DNA of 64,000 nt, from the NCBI RefSeq assembly GCF_018917235.1, contig NZ_JAHLOF010000001.1, positions 186,001-250,000 of the forward strand. The letters are read 5' to 3'. The translations under genes and the position numbers were made by a program. Under the pieces are notes generated by a model. It saw only the letters and a list, made by a program, of their open reading frames with translations, had not been told where the DNA came from and made no database searches. The first letter of the stretch is position 1. Each line of letters starts with the position of its first letter. Positions 26,317 to 35,068 of this stretch are shown here, piece after piece. Origin of the DNA: Metaclostridioides mangenotii (GTDB lineage Bacteria > Bacillota > Clostridia > Peptostreptococcales > Peptostreptococcaceae).

Positions 26317-27153
26317 TTATTTTAAGTTATTAAGCCAATAATTATGTGGAGTTTGGTTTTGTTCTATAGGTTGAAACTCATAACCTTCATTAGCCAAATA
26401 AGTAAGCATTGGATCTAATGCATCCAAGCTCTGTTGTTTCTCATGTATAAGGATGATTAATTTATCATTTGATGGATTGTGATTTTTTACACTGTCTACT
26501 ATCTGAGTAGAGTTTGCTTTCCAGTCCATAGTGTCTAAATCCCAGTCCCAAATTTTATATCCAGATGAAACCATAGCATCATAAGAAGCCTGTGGTGTAT
26601 AAGGTTTACTACCATAAGGTATTCTTATTACCTTTGAACGTTTACCTGTTATATCATAGAAAGTTTTAGCACATTGATCAAATTCTTCTTTTGCAGATGT
26701 TGGCGTTGTATATAATTTATGAATATCGTGAGTAACACTGTGGAATCCTCCAGTATTCCCACTATTAACTATATTTTTCACCTGCTCTGGATATGCCTTC
26801 ATATTTCCGTCGATCATAAAGAATGTACCCTTTGCATTATGCTTGTCCAAAACTTTAATAAGCTGATCTGTAAATTTTGATGGTCCATCATCTATAGTTA
26901 TGTAAGCTACCTTACCAGCACTCCTTGTTGGGCCCTTATTAATTTCTTCTGATGCGTTGCTAACTATACTTGTTATAGTACTGTTTGCAAGTTTAGAATC
27001 TCTAACCGACTCTTCTTCGCTAGTATTACCTTTGAATTTTATAATACCGAATACAGCTGCTACAACTACAATCACTCCTCCTATTACTACAGTAACTTTC
27101 TTAGTGTTAATTCTCTTTTGTTTCTTTCTAGTGTATATATTCTTTTTCCTCAT
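26317..27153 (-). CDS. Membrane-anchored polysaccharide (peptidoglycan) deacetylase, PdaV-like
   Basis: 278 residues: short basic N-terminus, one membrane segment (about 20-38), linker, then a NodB domain. Active-site motifs: 'TIDDGPS' (D88, D89), metal ligands 'HSVTHD' (H138, H142), 'RIPYG', 'DWDLDTMDW' and 'LIHE'. Such enzymes remove acetyl groups from N-acetylglucosamine in peptidoglycan and so block lysozyme. First gene of the sigma-V-like operon, with GGAGGAATT before the ATG and an ECF-type promoter about 70 bases upstream. Confidence 0.92.
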   Translation of the reverse strand: MRKKNIYTRKKQKRINTKKVTVVIGGVIVVVAAVFGIIKFKGNTSEEESVRDSKLANSTITSIVSNASEEINKGPTRSAGKVAYITIDDGPSKFTDQLIKVLDKHNAKGTFFMIDGNMKAYPEQVKNIVNSGNTGGFHSVTHDIHKLYTTPTSAKEEFDQCAKTFYDITGKRSKVIRIPYGSKPYTPQASYDAMVSSGYKIWDWDLDTMDWKANSTQIVDSVKNHNPSNDKLIILIHEKQQSLDALDPMLTYLANEGYEFQPIEQNQTPHNYWLNNLK

Positions 27154-27220
27154 TGCAATTCCTCCAAATTTTGCTATTTACGTTGATATACCCCCGCATA
27201 TTAAAAAACGCCCTAATATA

Positions 27221-27249
27221 TAGACGTTCTATTTCAACAAAAAGTTTTA
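27221..27249 (-). promoter_or_regulatory. ECF sigma-factor promoter upstream of the deacetylase operon
   Basis: On the minus strand TAAAAC (27249-27244), 17-bp spacer, CGTCTA (27226-27221). This matches the sigma-V-type consensus TGAAAC...CGTCTA except for one base in the -35. It lies 68 bp before the deacetylase start, which encloses the sigma factor gene in its own operon. Confidence 0.75.
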
Positions 27250-27305
27250 TTTTTTTAAAATAAATATCAAATCTTATATATTTTTGTATAAATACATTAT
27301 AACAA

Positions 27306-27338
27306 AAAGAAAGCCCTAGTTAAACTAGGACTTTTCTA
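27306..27338 (-). terminator. Terminator of the APC exchanger gene
   Basis: On the minus strand GTCCTAGTTTAACTAGGGC is a stem-loop (CCTAGTT/AACTAGG) followed by TTTCTTTTTG. It separates the permease unit from the ECF promoter downstream. Confidence 0.8.
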
Positions 27339-27365
27339 TATAAGATATTTTATTCTTAATTTTGT

Positions 27366-28700
27366 TTACTTAACTTCTTTTTGTTTACTTTTTAAAACTA
27401 GATAATATACTGGTAAACCTAATCCTGTTATAAGTAAACTAACAACTGCTCTAAGTCTAGGACCTCCACCAGAGAACAACAGTAAGTTTATTAAAACAAA
27501 TGACCCACTTATTATAGCTATTAAAGGCACTATTGGATATAGTGGAACTTTATAACTTCTTGGAGCATCTGGCATACGCTTTCTAAGCATAATTACCCCT
27601 ATAAAAGTAAGAACATAGAATAACCAACTTGAGAATACAGCTAAGTCAGTTAACAGGTTAAATTGATTAGTTAAAGCGTAGATTCCTGAAAGTGTTGCCA
27701 CAAATATAATAGCGTTTGCTGGAACTTGTGCACTGTTTAATTTAGCTAATTTATCAGAGAATGGAAGAGTTTTATCCTCTGCTAATTTATATACAACTCT
27801 TGGTCCTGTTAAAAGGTAGCCATTTAAAGTACCAAACACTGATATAAGTATACCAATAGATATTATTGTACCACCAACATCACCAAATACTGCTCTTGCA
27901 ACAGCTGAAGCTGGTGATGTTTCAACTGCTAATTGACTAGCTGGTAAAACCCATAAGTAAGCTAAGTTTATAATGAAGTATACTGCAGTACATATTGTAA
28001 GACCACCTATTATAGCTTTAGGTAAATCTTTTCCTGGATTTTTCATTTCTCCAGCTATTGCACCAACATTAAGCCAGCCATCATATGCGAATAGTATAGC
28101 TATAAGAACTTGACCTATTACACTTCCTAGTCCTACGCCTTCTCCTACAAGCGGCGAAAATACTGGATTTCCTCCACCACCTTTTACGAAACCAAAGACC
28201 ATTATTACTATTAGAGGTATTAATTTACAAACTGTAGAAACCGTTTGTATCGTACCGCCAGTTTTAGATCCCATTGTGTTTAAAAATGCTACTAACATTA
28301 TTAAACCAATTGCTATAGGTAATTGAAATTGCGGAGTTCCTGTCATATCTGTTAGCTGTTGTGCGAATATAACTGCAAGTGCCGCTGATAAACCTGGGAA
28401 AAATAACACTATTTGCATCCACCCTGCTAAAAATCCTAATTTTTCTCCATAAATTTCTTTAATATAAACCATCATTCCACCAGTTTTAGGTATTAAAACT
28501 GCTACTTCTGCTACTGTTAACCCAGCTGCTATGGTCATAATTCCGGCTAATAACCAAGCTATCATTCCAAGACCAGGTTCTCCGCCTGTCATTTCATAAA
28601 CAGCTTGAGGTTTAAAGAACACTCCAGAACCGATTACAGATCCGATAACTGTAGACATTGCTGCAGACAGTCCAAGCGTCTTTTTTAGTTCATTACTCAT
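27366..28700 (-). CDS. Amino acid permease (SteT/APC-family exchanger-like)
   Basis: 444 residues, twelve predicted membrane segments. The start 'LKKTLGLSAAMSTVIGSVIG' and 'GSGVFFKPQAV' is characteristic of the L-type amino acid exchanger (LAT/SteT) branch of the APC superfamily, and 'YDGWLNVGAIAGEMKNPGK' in segment 6 fits that branch. It probably exchanges or imports neutral amino acids such as serine and threonine; the substrate cannot be fixed. ATG 28700 is chosen because TTGGAGGGAA precedes it; five more codons are open upstream. Monocistronic. Confidence 0.9.
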   Translation of the reverse strand: MSNELKKTLGLSAAMSTVIGSVIGSGVFFKPQAVYEMTGGEPGLGMIAWLLAGIMTIAAGLTVAEVAVLIPKTGGMMVYIKEIYGEKLGFLAGWMQIVLFFPGLSAALAVIFAQQLTDMTGTPQFQLPIAIGLIMLVAFLNTMGSKTGGTIQTVSTVCKLIPLIVIMVFGFVKGGGGNPVFSPLVGEGVGLGSVIGQVLIAILFAYDGWLNVGAIAGEMKNPGKDLPKAIIGGLTICTAVYFIINLAYLWVLPASQLAVETSPASAVARAVFGDVGGTIISIGILISVFGTLNGYLLTGPRVVYKLAEDKTLPFSDKLAKLNSAQVPANAIIFVATLSGIYALTNQFNLLTDLAVFSSWLFYVLTFIGVIMLRKRMPDAPRSYKVPLYPIVPLIAIISGSFVLINLLLFSGGGPRLRAVVSLLITGLGLPVYYLVLKSKQKEVK

Positions 28701-29170
28701 AATAATTCCCTCCAATTTTCAATTTTACTGATACAAATATTTTATATACTTTAATAAGTATAATATAAATTTCTAAAAATTCAAATATATTTTAAAAATT
28801 TTACAAACTTTTAAAATTAATATTTAACACAGAATTTTTCACTCAATAACTTCTTTTTTAAATAAAATATTACAAATAGATACATATATTAAGAAGATTT
28901 TACTTTAAAAATTCGCATTGAAAATTTTTTAACCATTTTCCATATACACATAATTCATAATAATTGTTTCATTTTTTAATCTTAAAAACCTTTTTAATCT
29001 TGCTTATTTATAAAATAAAAATAAATTTTTCTTAATAAACTATACATATATAAATAAAATAAGAAATCTTGTATAAAAAACTGTTTAATTGTAAAAGCTT
29101 TAATTAAAGTTAAATAAAATTTCCTTAAATATAGTATAATATAATTAATTAAATGTAAAGGGATGATTTT
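28701..29170. other. AT-rich divergent intergenic region
   Basis: About 470 bases, over 80% A+T, between the divergent permease and a small gene. The only thing I can support is a TATAAT -10 element at 29135-29140 about 30 bases before ATG 29171. No open frame with a ribosome binding site or structured RNA is evident. Confidence 0.5.
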
Positions 29171-29353
29171 ATGTATAGATATGATGATTATGTAAATTTA
29201 ACTGATGATCCTGAATTACCATCTGAAATCAGAAACAAATGTTTAAGAATTATTAGTATTTCAGATAACTTAGAAGATATAATAGTTGTACATGATTTAA
29301 AGCTTTACACAATTAAAGAAAAACATATTATTGGTCCTTGTTATTGTAGATAA
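29171..29353 (+). CDS. Small hypothetical protein (60 residues)
   Basis: Not recognised. The protein is acidic at the start ('YRYDDYVNLTDDPELP'), has a likely beta strand pair ('DIIVVHDLKLYTI') and ends 'GPCYCR' with two cysteines two apart. It is probably real: AAAGGGATG lies before the ATG, a TATAAT box lies about 30 bases upstream, and an intrinsic terminator follows 38 bases after the stop, so it forms a complete single-gene unit. The Cys pair could bind metal or be redox active, but this is a guess. Confidence 0.65.
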   Translation: MYRYDDYVNLTDDPELPSEIRNKCLRIISISDNLEDIIVVHDLKLYTIKEKHIIGPCYCR

Positions 29354-29388
29354 CTATATTATCTTGTATTTTTAGATTGTTAAAAATT

Positions 29389-29426
29389 TTGCCTATATTA
29401 GTAATATTCAATATAGGTTTTTGTTA
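29389..29426 (+). terminator. Terminator of the 60-residue gene
   Basis: CCTATATT and AATATAGG pair around a short loop and are followed by TTTTTG. Confidence 0.75.
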
Positions 29427-29589
29427 TCCAAAAATTAAAGCTTAATTACTATAATATAAAATTTTAAAGTTTCATTATGCCTTATACTATATTTATTGAC
29501 TATATAGAATTCATAATGATATTATCTATATGAGAACTAAAAATTTAATAATATATTTATGCTAAATTAGCATTAGGAGGTTTAATATA

Positions 29590-30465
29590 ATGGATTACAA
29601 AGCACTTATATCAAATCGTAAATCAGTAAGAGATTTTAAAGGTACTCCAATCAGAGAAGAACTTCTGGTTGAATTAGAAACGTTTTCAACTTCTTGTAAA
29701 AAACTAGTTTCTAATATTGGTGTTGAGGTAAAGCTATTTGACAATGTTAGGGATAAAGTATCTGAAAAGCTCCAAGACATCGCTGGTTATAAAGGAAATA
29801 TGATAGGAGCACCAAACTACATATTTATTCTTTCTGAAGTTGCTGACAACTATATAGAGAATGCTGGGTACATTGGAGAAAGCATTGTTTTAAAAGCAAC
29901 AGAATTAGATATAGATTCTTGTTGGATAACTTTTGAAGACAGTTACAAAATACTTAGTAAATTAGAAATAGATTCTGACAAAGAGATTGTAGCAATAATA
30001 GCATTAGGTTACGAATCTGTAAATAGCAAGAAAAAGGTAGTTAACCAAACTAAAACTGGAGAAAGTTATTCATTATCTGATATGGAAATAATTGACAATG
30101 ATACTTCTACAAGATTAGGTGTTGAGGAAATTGTTTACATAGATGAATGGGGCAAAAATATAGATGCTGAAACACTTGCTGAAAGAGCTTTACTTGATGC
30201 ATTTAATTACGCTAGAATGGCCCCATCCACTTTAAATAGGCAACCTTGGAGATTTATAGTAGACGGTGGCAAAGTCATACTTGCTGTAAGAAATGATGAG
30301 TATACTAATACTTATGAATCAAAAATAGACGCCGGTATTGTAATGCTTTTCTTTGAGCTAATTGTAAGAACAACTCTATTTGATACTAGTTGGACATTAG
30401 AAAAAACAGATAAAAAATATAGTATCCCTACTGACTACAAATATATTGGATACTGTAATATATAG
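29590..30465 (+). CDS. Nitroreductase-family protein (TM1586-like)
   Basis: 291 residues. The N-terminal 'LISNRKSVRDFKG' is the usual FMN-binding start of nitroreductases ('RxSxRxF'), and a second related half begins near residue 195 with 'ALLDAFNYARMAPSTLNRQPW', where 'APSxxNxQPW' is the classic FMN-phosphate motif. This two-half arrangement in one chain fits the TM1586-like nitroreductase family, which uses NAD(P)H and FMN to reduce unknown substrates. TAGGAGGT precedes the ATG. Monocistronic with its own terminator, next to a Crp-like regulator and an azoreductase-like gene. Confidence 0.85.
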   Translation: MDYKALISNRKSVRDFKGTPIREELLVELETFSTSCKKLVSNIGVEVKLFDNVRDKVSEKLQDIAGYKGNMIGAPNYIFILSEVADNYIENAGYIGESIVLKATELDIDSCWITFEDSYKILSKLEIDSDKEIVAIIALGYESVNSKKKVVNQTKTGESYSLSDMEIIDNDTSTRLGVEEIVYIDEWGKNIDAETLAERALLDAFNYARMAPSTLNRQPWRFIVDGGKVILAVRNDEYTNTYESKIDAGIVMLFFELIVRTTLFDTSWTLEKTDKKYSIPTDYKYIGYCNI

Positions 30466-30483
30466 ATTAAAACACCAAAATAA

Positions 30484-30534
30484 TACAAAACCAGCTTTAA
30501 TTTGACCTATTATTCAATTGAAGTTGGTTTTTTA
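30484..30534 (+). terminator. Terminator of the nitroreductase gene
   Basis: AAAACCAGCTTTAATT pairs with CAATTGAAGTTGGTTTT (one mismatch and G-T pairs), followed by TT and AT-rich sequence, 20 bases after the stop codon. Confidence 0.75.
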
Positions 30535-30680
30535 AATTTCAAACGCTTTAAATTAGATATTTATAACTTGATTAATGAACTTTATATATTATAATTAATT
30601 TTATTAATAACTTTTATGACGTCACCACATATTAATTATATAAAATTTAAAAACTAAAATTATGTTTAAGGAAGGTAAAT

Positions 30681-31352
30681 ATGTTTTACAATAAAATAGA
30701 ATTATATTTAAATGAGGTTCTCCCTTTTTATCGTTCACTACCTGATGAAGATAAAAATAATATTCTCGCTATAAGCACATTTCAACATTTTAAGGCTTAT
30801 GAGCTAATACAGAATAATTCAAATATGTGTGCTGGATTGATAATAGTATTGGATGGACAACTTAGAAGTTTCATGCACTCTTTTACTGGAAAGGAAATAA
30901 CTCTGTTTAGACTCCTGAGCAGAGATATATGTATTTTATCAGCTTCATGCATATTTAAAAATTTAAATTACGAAATAAATATCGAAGCTGAAAAAGATTC
31001 TTCTGTAATAATTCTAGATGGAAATGGATTAAAAAGTATCTCGGATTCAAATATAAGTATTCAAAAGTATTTATTTGAATTGAGTCAAAATAAGCTATCA
31101 GATATTTTGTGGACTTTTGATCAAGCCTTATTTTCAAGTCTTGAATCTAGGGTGGCAAACTTCTTAATTGATCAGTCAAACTTAGATGAATCCGATATTT
31201 TAAATTTAACGCATAATAAAATAGCAAATCATTTAGGAACTGCTCGAGAAGTTGTAAGCAGGACACTAAAAAAATTCGAAATAAATGGGCTAATTAAATT
31301 ATCTAGATCTAGTGTTGAAATACTTGATTCTAATAAATTAAAAGATATATAG
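30681..31352 (+). CDS. Crp/Fnr-family transcriptional regulator
   Basis: 223 residues. Residues 20-125 form a cyclic-nucleotide-binding-like beta roll ('LIIVLDGQLRSFMHSFTGKEITLF'), then the long dimer helix and a winged helix-turn-helix (about 165-200, 'NKIANHLGTAREVVSRTLKKF'). It lacks the four-Cys cluster of oxygen-sensing Fnr and the cAMP-binding Arg-Ser motif, so the signal is unknown. Such clostridial proteins often control detoxification genes nearby; the nitroreductase upstream and azoreductase downstream are candidates. GGAAGG lies before the ATG. Confidence 0.88.
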   Translation: MFYNKIELYLNEVLPFYRSLPDEDKNNILAISTFQHFKAYELIQNNSNMCAGLIIVLDGQLRSFMHSFTGKEITLFRLLSRDICILSASCIFKNLNYEINIEAEKDSSVIILDGNGLKSISDSNISIQKYLFELSQNKLSDILWTFDQALFSSLESRVANFLIDQSNLDESDILNLTHNKIANHLGTAREVVSRTLKKFEINGLIKLSRSSVEILDSNKLKDI

Positions 31353-31361
31353 TGTAAAAAA

Positions 31362-31412
31362 ATAAACTTATATATTAAATAGTTATAACTATAATATATA
31401 AGTTTTTATTTT
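31362..31412. terminator. Shared terminator between convergent genes
   Basis: AAACTTATATATT and AATATATAAGTTT form a 13-bp stem; T-rich sequence follows on the plus strand (TTTTTATTTTTTT) and A/T-rich sequence on the other. Confidence 0.75.
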
Positions 31413-31415
31413 TTT

Positions 31416-32069
31416 CTAGAATTTCAAGCCATCAATTACTTCATCTATTTTATCGTAGGCAGTCTGTATTGTACTTTGTCTTTCTTCTTCTGTTGTCCCT
31501 GTTCCATCTACTAGTAATTCCTCAAACTTCTTAATACCTATAAACTTCATAATACTTTCAACATAATTCAAACCTTTATTTAGAATAGGTTTCATAATCC
31601 AAGGGATTTTAGCTCCAGATGATTGTACATAAACTAAACTTCTATCAAAATCATTCAACAATCCGTCAGGTTTTTCATCTTGATCAAATGTAATCGTCTT
31701 CCCATCTTGGACAATACAATCAATATATGCTTTTAACTGTGATGGAAATGATAAGCTCCACATTGGAGAAGCAATAACATAAACTCTTGCTTCAACAAAT
31801 TGATCGCATAACTCATTGATCCTATTTATATCCCTTTTATCTTGTTCACTCAAATTTGTTAGTTCATCTTCTTTTATAAGTGAATTTCTTTTTTCATAGT
31901 ATTGATATTCTAATTTAGGTATATAATTTTTATACAAATCTATCTCTTCTAGAATAAAGTCTGTATTTCTTTCTAAGAATCTATCAATAAATTTTCTAGC
32001 AACTGTTTTGCTAGTAGATAGATTCTCAGGTTTTGAATTCACACTAATATAAAGTAGCTTTTTTTTCAA
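31416..32069 (-). CDS. FMN-dependent NADH-azoreductase / quinone reductase-like flavoprotein
   Basis: 217 residues with a flavodoxin-like fold. After the first strand 'LLYISVNSKPENLSTSKTVA' comes the FMN phosphate loop region; 'VYVIASPMWSLSFPSQLKAYIDCI' near residue 100 is the AzoR-type FMN and quinone-binding segment. These enzymes reduce quinones and azo compounds with NADH and protect against thiol stress. ATG 32069 is preceded by AGGAGG (CCTCCT on plus). Convergent with the Crp-like regulator. Confidence 0.88.
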   Translation of the reverse strand: MKKKLLYISVNSKPENLSTSKTVARKFIDRFLERNTDFILEEIDLYKNYIPKLEYQYYEKRNSLIKEDELTNLSEQDKRDINRINELCDQFVEARVYVIASPMWSLSFPSQLKAYIDCIVQDGKTITFDQDEKPDGLLNDFDRSLVYVQSSGAKIPWIMKPILNKGLNYVESIMKFIGIKKFEELLVDGTGTTEEERQSTIQTAYDKIDEVIDGLKF

Positions 32070-32168
32070 TATATCTTCCTCCTTTTGCTCTTTATATTAG
32101 TATTCCTATTGAAAATCCTTTTATACAACCATAAATAAAGAAAATCACTAAGTACAATAAAATATAAA

Positions 32169-32202
32169 AAATACCTAAAAGCTGAATTAACTTTTAGGTA
32201 AC
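32169..32202 (-). terminator. Terminator of the Fic-like gene
   Basis: ACCTAAAAG and CTTTTAGGT form a 9-bp stem; on the minus strand ATTTTTTATATT follows. The gene on the minus strand ends about 100 bases upstream. Confidence 0.7.
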
Positions 32203-32297
32203 ATTTTATTTAATAATAATTTTGATATCAATCTATTACTTTATTTGATTAATAAGTTTCTTGATAATATATAAATTAATTATATTATCTTTTTATA

Positions 32298-33272
32298 CTA
32301 ATATTTTTTTCTCCATTTCGCATTTCTACCTCTAGCTATAACTTCAATCTTATCATCTCTTCTTAGATTATTAAATACTCTATTTATAGTAGGGCCTGGT
32401 ATATCCGGGCATAGATCTTTTATATCTTGTTTTGTAAAGTATCCAAGAGTTGAATTAATGTAAGTTTCGATTCTAAGTGTTTTAGTAACTTTATTTATAT
32501 CTGTAATTTTTAAACTGCCATTTAACTTTTGATAACCGATAAGTATACTTTCCAGAAAATATTCTAACCATGTATTTATATCGTACTCACCCCTACTAAG
32601 ACACGACCTTAAGTTTTTTATTCTTTCAAAATATTCTAGTGAACTTTCATCGAATACTTTACCTAAACTAACATATCTTCCTACTTCATAACCATTCTTA
32701 TTTAAAGTAAGAAGCATAAGCACTCTCGCCATTTTTATATTTCCTTTATTAAAAGGTCTAAGTAGTATAAACTCTAGTACTATGGTAGCAATAAGAATTA
32801 GAACATCTACCTCATCATCCTCCAGAAAGTTGTGATAAGAATCGCATAGATTTTCAACTTCAGTACTTAGATTATCTCTAAAGAATCCTCCTCGTTGATT
32901 TGAATATTTGTACAGATAACCATGTAACTCTGCTATTAATAGTGAATTTAAATACATCGTATTGTAAGCACTATTTATAGTTTTTACTAAATCTCTGTAT
33001 TCTACTACGCTCCATTCATCTTCAGTAGAAGGAATCTTCTCACCATTTACTAATTTTTCAATATCCATTTCCTTTTTTCTAGTACTCTTACCTATATGTG
33101 TAGATAAAGCGCATTCAACTAAAGATGTCTCACTTAGATTTTCTAATATATCTTTATTTTGTTTTTTGTATACTATTTGTCTACCCTTATATTCATTTAT
33201 TTTAGAAAGAGTTTTTACAACCTTCATACTAACCCTTGCATTTAACAAGACTTCTTTGTCCATAAAATTCAT
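32298..33272 (-). CDS. Fic-domain protein with degenerate active site and C-terminal winged helix
   Basis: 324 residues. The all-helical layout fits Fic proteins (AMP-transferases using HxFx(D/E)GNGRxxR). Here the corresponding stretch at 172-183 reads 'RPFNKGNIKMAR': the catalytic His is Arg172, the acidic metal ligand is Lys176, and the Gly-Arg pair is Ile-Lys; only Pro-Phe, Gly-Asn and the last Arg remain. AMP transfer is therefore unlikely. The N-terminal 'LVECALSTHIGKST' may correspond to the usual inhibitory helix. Residues 265-324 form a winged helix ('TKQDIKDLCPDIPGPTINRVFNNLRRDDKI'), so the protein may have become a DNA-binding regulator. GGAGTG precedes the ATG. No partner gene is evident. 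Confidence 0.75.
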   Translation of the reverse strand: MNFMDKEVLLNARVSMKVVKTLSKINEYKGRQIVYKKQNKDILENLSETSLVECALSTHIGKSTRKKEMDIEKLVNGEKIPSTEDEWSVVEYRDLVKTINSAYNTMYLNSLLIAELHGYLYKYSNQRGGFFRDNLSTEVENLCDSYHNFLEDDEVDVLILIATIVLEFILLRPFNKGNIKMARVLMLLTLNKNGYEVGRYVSLGKVFDESSLEYFERIKNLRSCLSRGEYDINTWLEYFLESILIGYQKLNGSLKITDINKVTKTLRIETYINSTLGYFTKQDIKDLCPDIPGPTINRVFNNLRRDDKIEVIARGRNAKWRKKY

Positions 33273-33383
33273 TTAATCACTCCATAACATCTAATTTCAT
33301 TTTTCTTAAAGTGATTTTATTTTAGCATAAATACATAATTTTTACAATTTTTTGAAAAAAGAAATTTATTATATAATATTTTT

Positions 33384-34757
33384 TTAATCTTCAAGGGAGA
33401 CTGTTTGATCCAACATCAATTGTTTTTGACGTTTTATTTCCTTAAGTACCACAAATCCAGTTAAAACTACTGCAATTAAATCTGATAAAGGTTGAGCCAT
33501 CCAGACCCCTTTTAATCCCATAAATCTTGGAAGTATTATTATAAAAGGTATTAAAAGTATGACCTGTCTAAGTAAACTTAATATCATAGACATTTTCGCC
33601 TTACCAATTGATTGAATAAATACTCCACCGATAATTGATATCCCAATTATTGGCAACATGAACAGATATACTCTTAACCCATTTACTGATATAGCCATAA
33701 GCTCAGGATCCTTATTAAATATTCCTACAATTGAGTATGGAAATAGTTGAACAGCGAAAAATCCTAGAGTAAGTATGACAGTTGCGGCACCAAGTGATCC
33801 TAAAAATGCCTTTCTTACACGATCGTATTTTTTAGCACCATAGTTAAAACCAACTATTGGCTGTGCACCTTGATTTATTCCAAAGACAGGCATTAAAAAG
33901 AACATTGAAATAGAAGAAACTGTAGCCATGGCTCCTATAGCTAAATCTCCACCATATGACTTAAGAGCGTGATTTGATACAACTTGTACTAAACTAGCCG
34001 CAAGCTGCATCGCAAATGATGACATACCTATTGCGAAAATAGATTTTACAAGGCGTGATTCTAATCTTAAACTCTTTTTTTCAAACTTTAAATTCGATTT
34101 ACCACTTACATAATAATAAATTGTAATAATAGCTGTTAAGGCCTGTGATGTAACTGTTGCAATAGCCGCACCCTTTATTCCCATTCCGACTATAAATATT
34201 AAAACATAATCTAAAATTATATTTGTTACACATCCAACTATCATTATTCCTGCAGATATTGCAGGAGCACCGTCTCCTCTTATTGAGTGGTTTAAAGAAA
34301 AAGCAAGTAAATTTACGACAGTACCCATTAAAATGATATTAATATATTCCTTTGCGTAGAATATCGTTTTATCACTAGCACCAAACAAAACTAGTATTTG
34401 ATCTTGAAAGATAAGTCCTATTATAGTTAAAATAATTCCTACTACTACAGAAAGTGTCATAGCATTTCCAATAAGTTTTTGCGCATCTTCTACCTTACCT
34501 TCACCCAATTTTAAAGATATAGTTGCTGTCGTACCAATACCAATCAACATTCCAAAAGCTAATATTATAGTCATTATGGGCATTGTTACACCGAGACCTG
34601 TTATAGCCAAAGATCCAACGCCCTTGATATTCCCAATAAAAATTCTATCTACTACATTGTATAAACTATTTACCAACATACCTATTATGGCTGGAATAGA
34701 ATATTTAATCAGAAGCTTACTAATACGCTCTGTTCCAAGTATTTGTTGACTAACCAT
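33384..34757 (-). CDS. MATE-family multidrug efflux transporter
   Basis: 457 residues with twelve predicted membrane segments. The start 'LLIKYSIPAIIGMLVNSLYNVVDRIFIG' and the middle 'FAMQLAASLVQVV', 'GINQGAQPIVGFNYGAKKYDRVRKA' are standard for NorM/DinF-type MATE proteins, which export drugs or metabolites against Na+ or H+. This is the clostridial branch that also contains MepA-like proteins; the substrate is unknown. AAGGAGGAC precedes the ATG. No regulator is adjacent. Confidence 0.92.
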   Translation of the reverse strand: MVSQQILGTERISKLLIKYSIPAIIGMLVNSLYNVVDRIFIGNIKGVGSLAITGLGVTMPIMTIILAFGMLIGIGTTATISLKLGEGKVEDAQKLIGNAMTLSVVVGIILTIIGLIFQDQILVLFGASDKTIFYAKEYINIILMGTVVNLLAFSLNHSIRGDGAPAISAGIMIVGCVTNIILDYVLIFIVGMGIKGAAIATVTSQALTAIITIYYYVSGKSNLKFEKKSLRLESRLVKSIFAIGMSSFAMQLAASLVQVVSNHALKSYGGDLAIGAMATVSSISMFFLMPVFGINQGAQPIVGFNYGAKKYDRVRKAFLGSLGAATVILTLGFFAVQLFPYSIVGIFNKDPELMAISVNGLRVYLFMLPIIGISIIGGVFIQSIGKAKMSMILSLLRQVILLIPFIIILPRFMGLKGVWMAQPLSDLIAVVLTGFVVLKEIKRQKQLMLDQTVSLED

Positions 34758-34914
34758 ATGTTGTCCTCCTTATTATTAAATTTTTAAACATGATTCAAGG
34801 GAAGCAAGGCGCTCCCCTCTAATTTGATTAACTGATTTCTATCATAACTATAATTATTATATACTATTTAATTTAAAAATCCAATGGATAAACCCATTAG
34901 ATTTTCATTTTCAA

Positions 34915-34953
34915 TTACAAAAAAGCTACCATATATAGTGGCAGCTTTTTTAT
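34915..34953 (-). terminator. Terminator after the HAD remnant
   Basis: AAAAAAGCTACC...GGCAGCTTTTTT: an 11-bp stem with one mismatch, with T runs in both directions. It lies 20 bases past the HAD remnant in the minus direction. Confidence 0.8.
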
Positions 34954-34971
34954 TGTAACAAATTCACATTA

Positions 34972-35037
34972 TTATAATAAATGTATCAATACTGGTGTTT
35001 CATCTAAATCAAATAATACAGTTTTAATATCATTCAA
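34972..35037 (-). pseudogene. N-terminal remnant of a HAD-family hydrolase gene
   Basis: After AAAGGAGCG a TTG-started frame reads 'LNDIKTVLFDLDETPVLI' and stops after 21 codons. The 'VLFDLDET' motif is the catalytic motif I of haloacid dehalogenase phosphatases (DxDxT/V). Nothing of the remaining roughly 200 residues follows; a terminator comes directly after. It is a deletion remnant next to the DJ-1-type gene. Confidence 0.7.
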
Positions 35038-35068
35038 TCCAATCGCTCCTTTATAGTATACCTAGACT

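Noticed and set aside
34795..34822. GC-rich hairpin upstream of the MATE gene as a riboswitch
   Set aside because: GGGGAGC/GCTTCCC is a single short stem without a conserved aptamer core or an expression platform.
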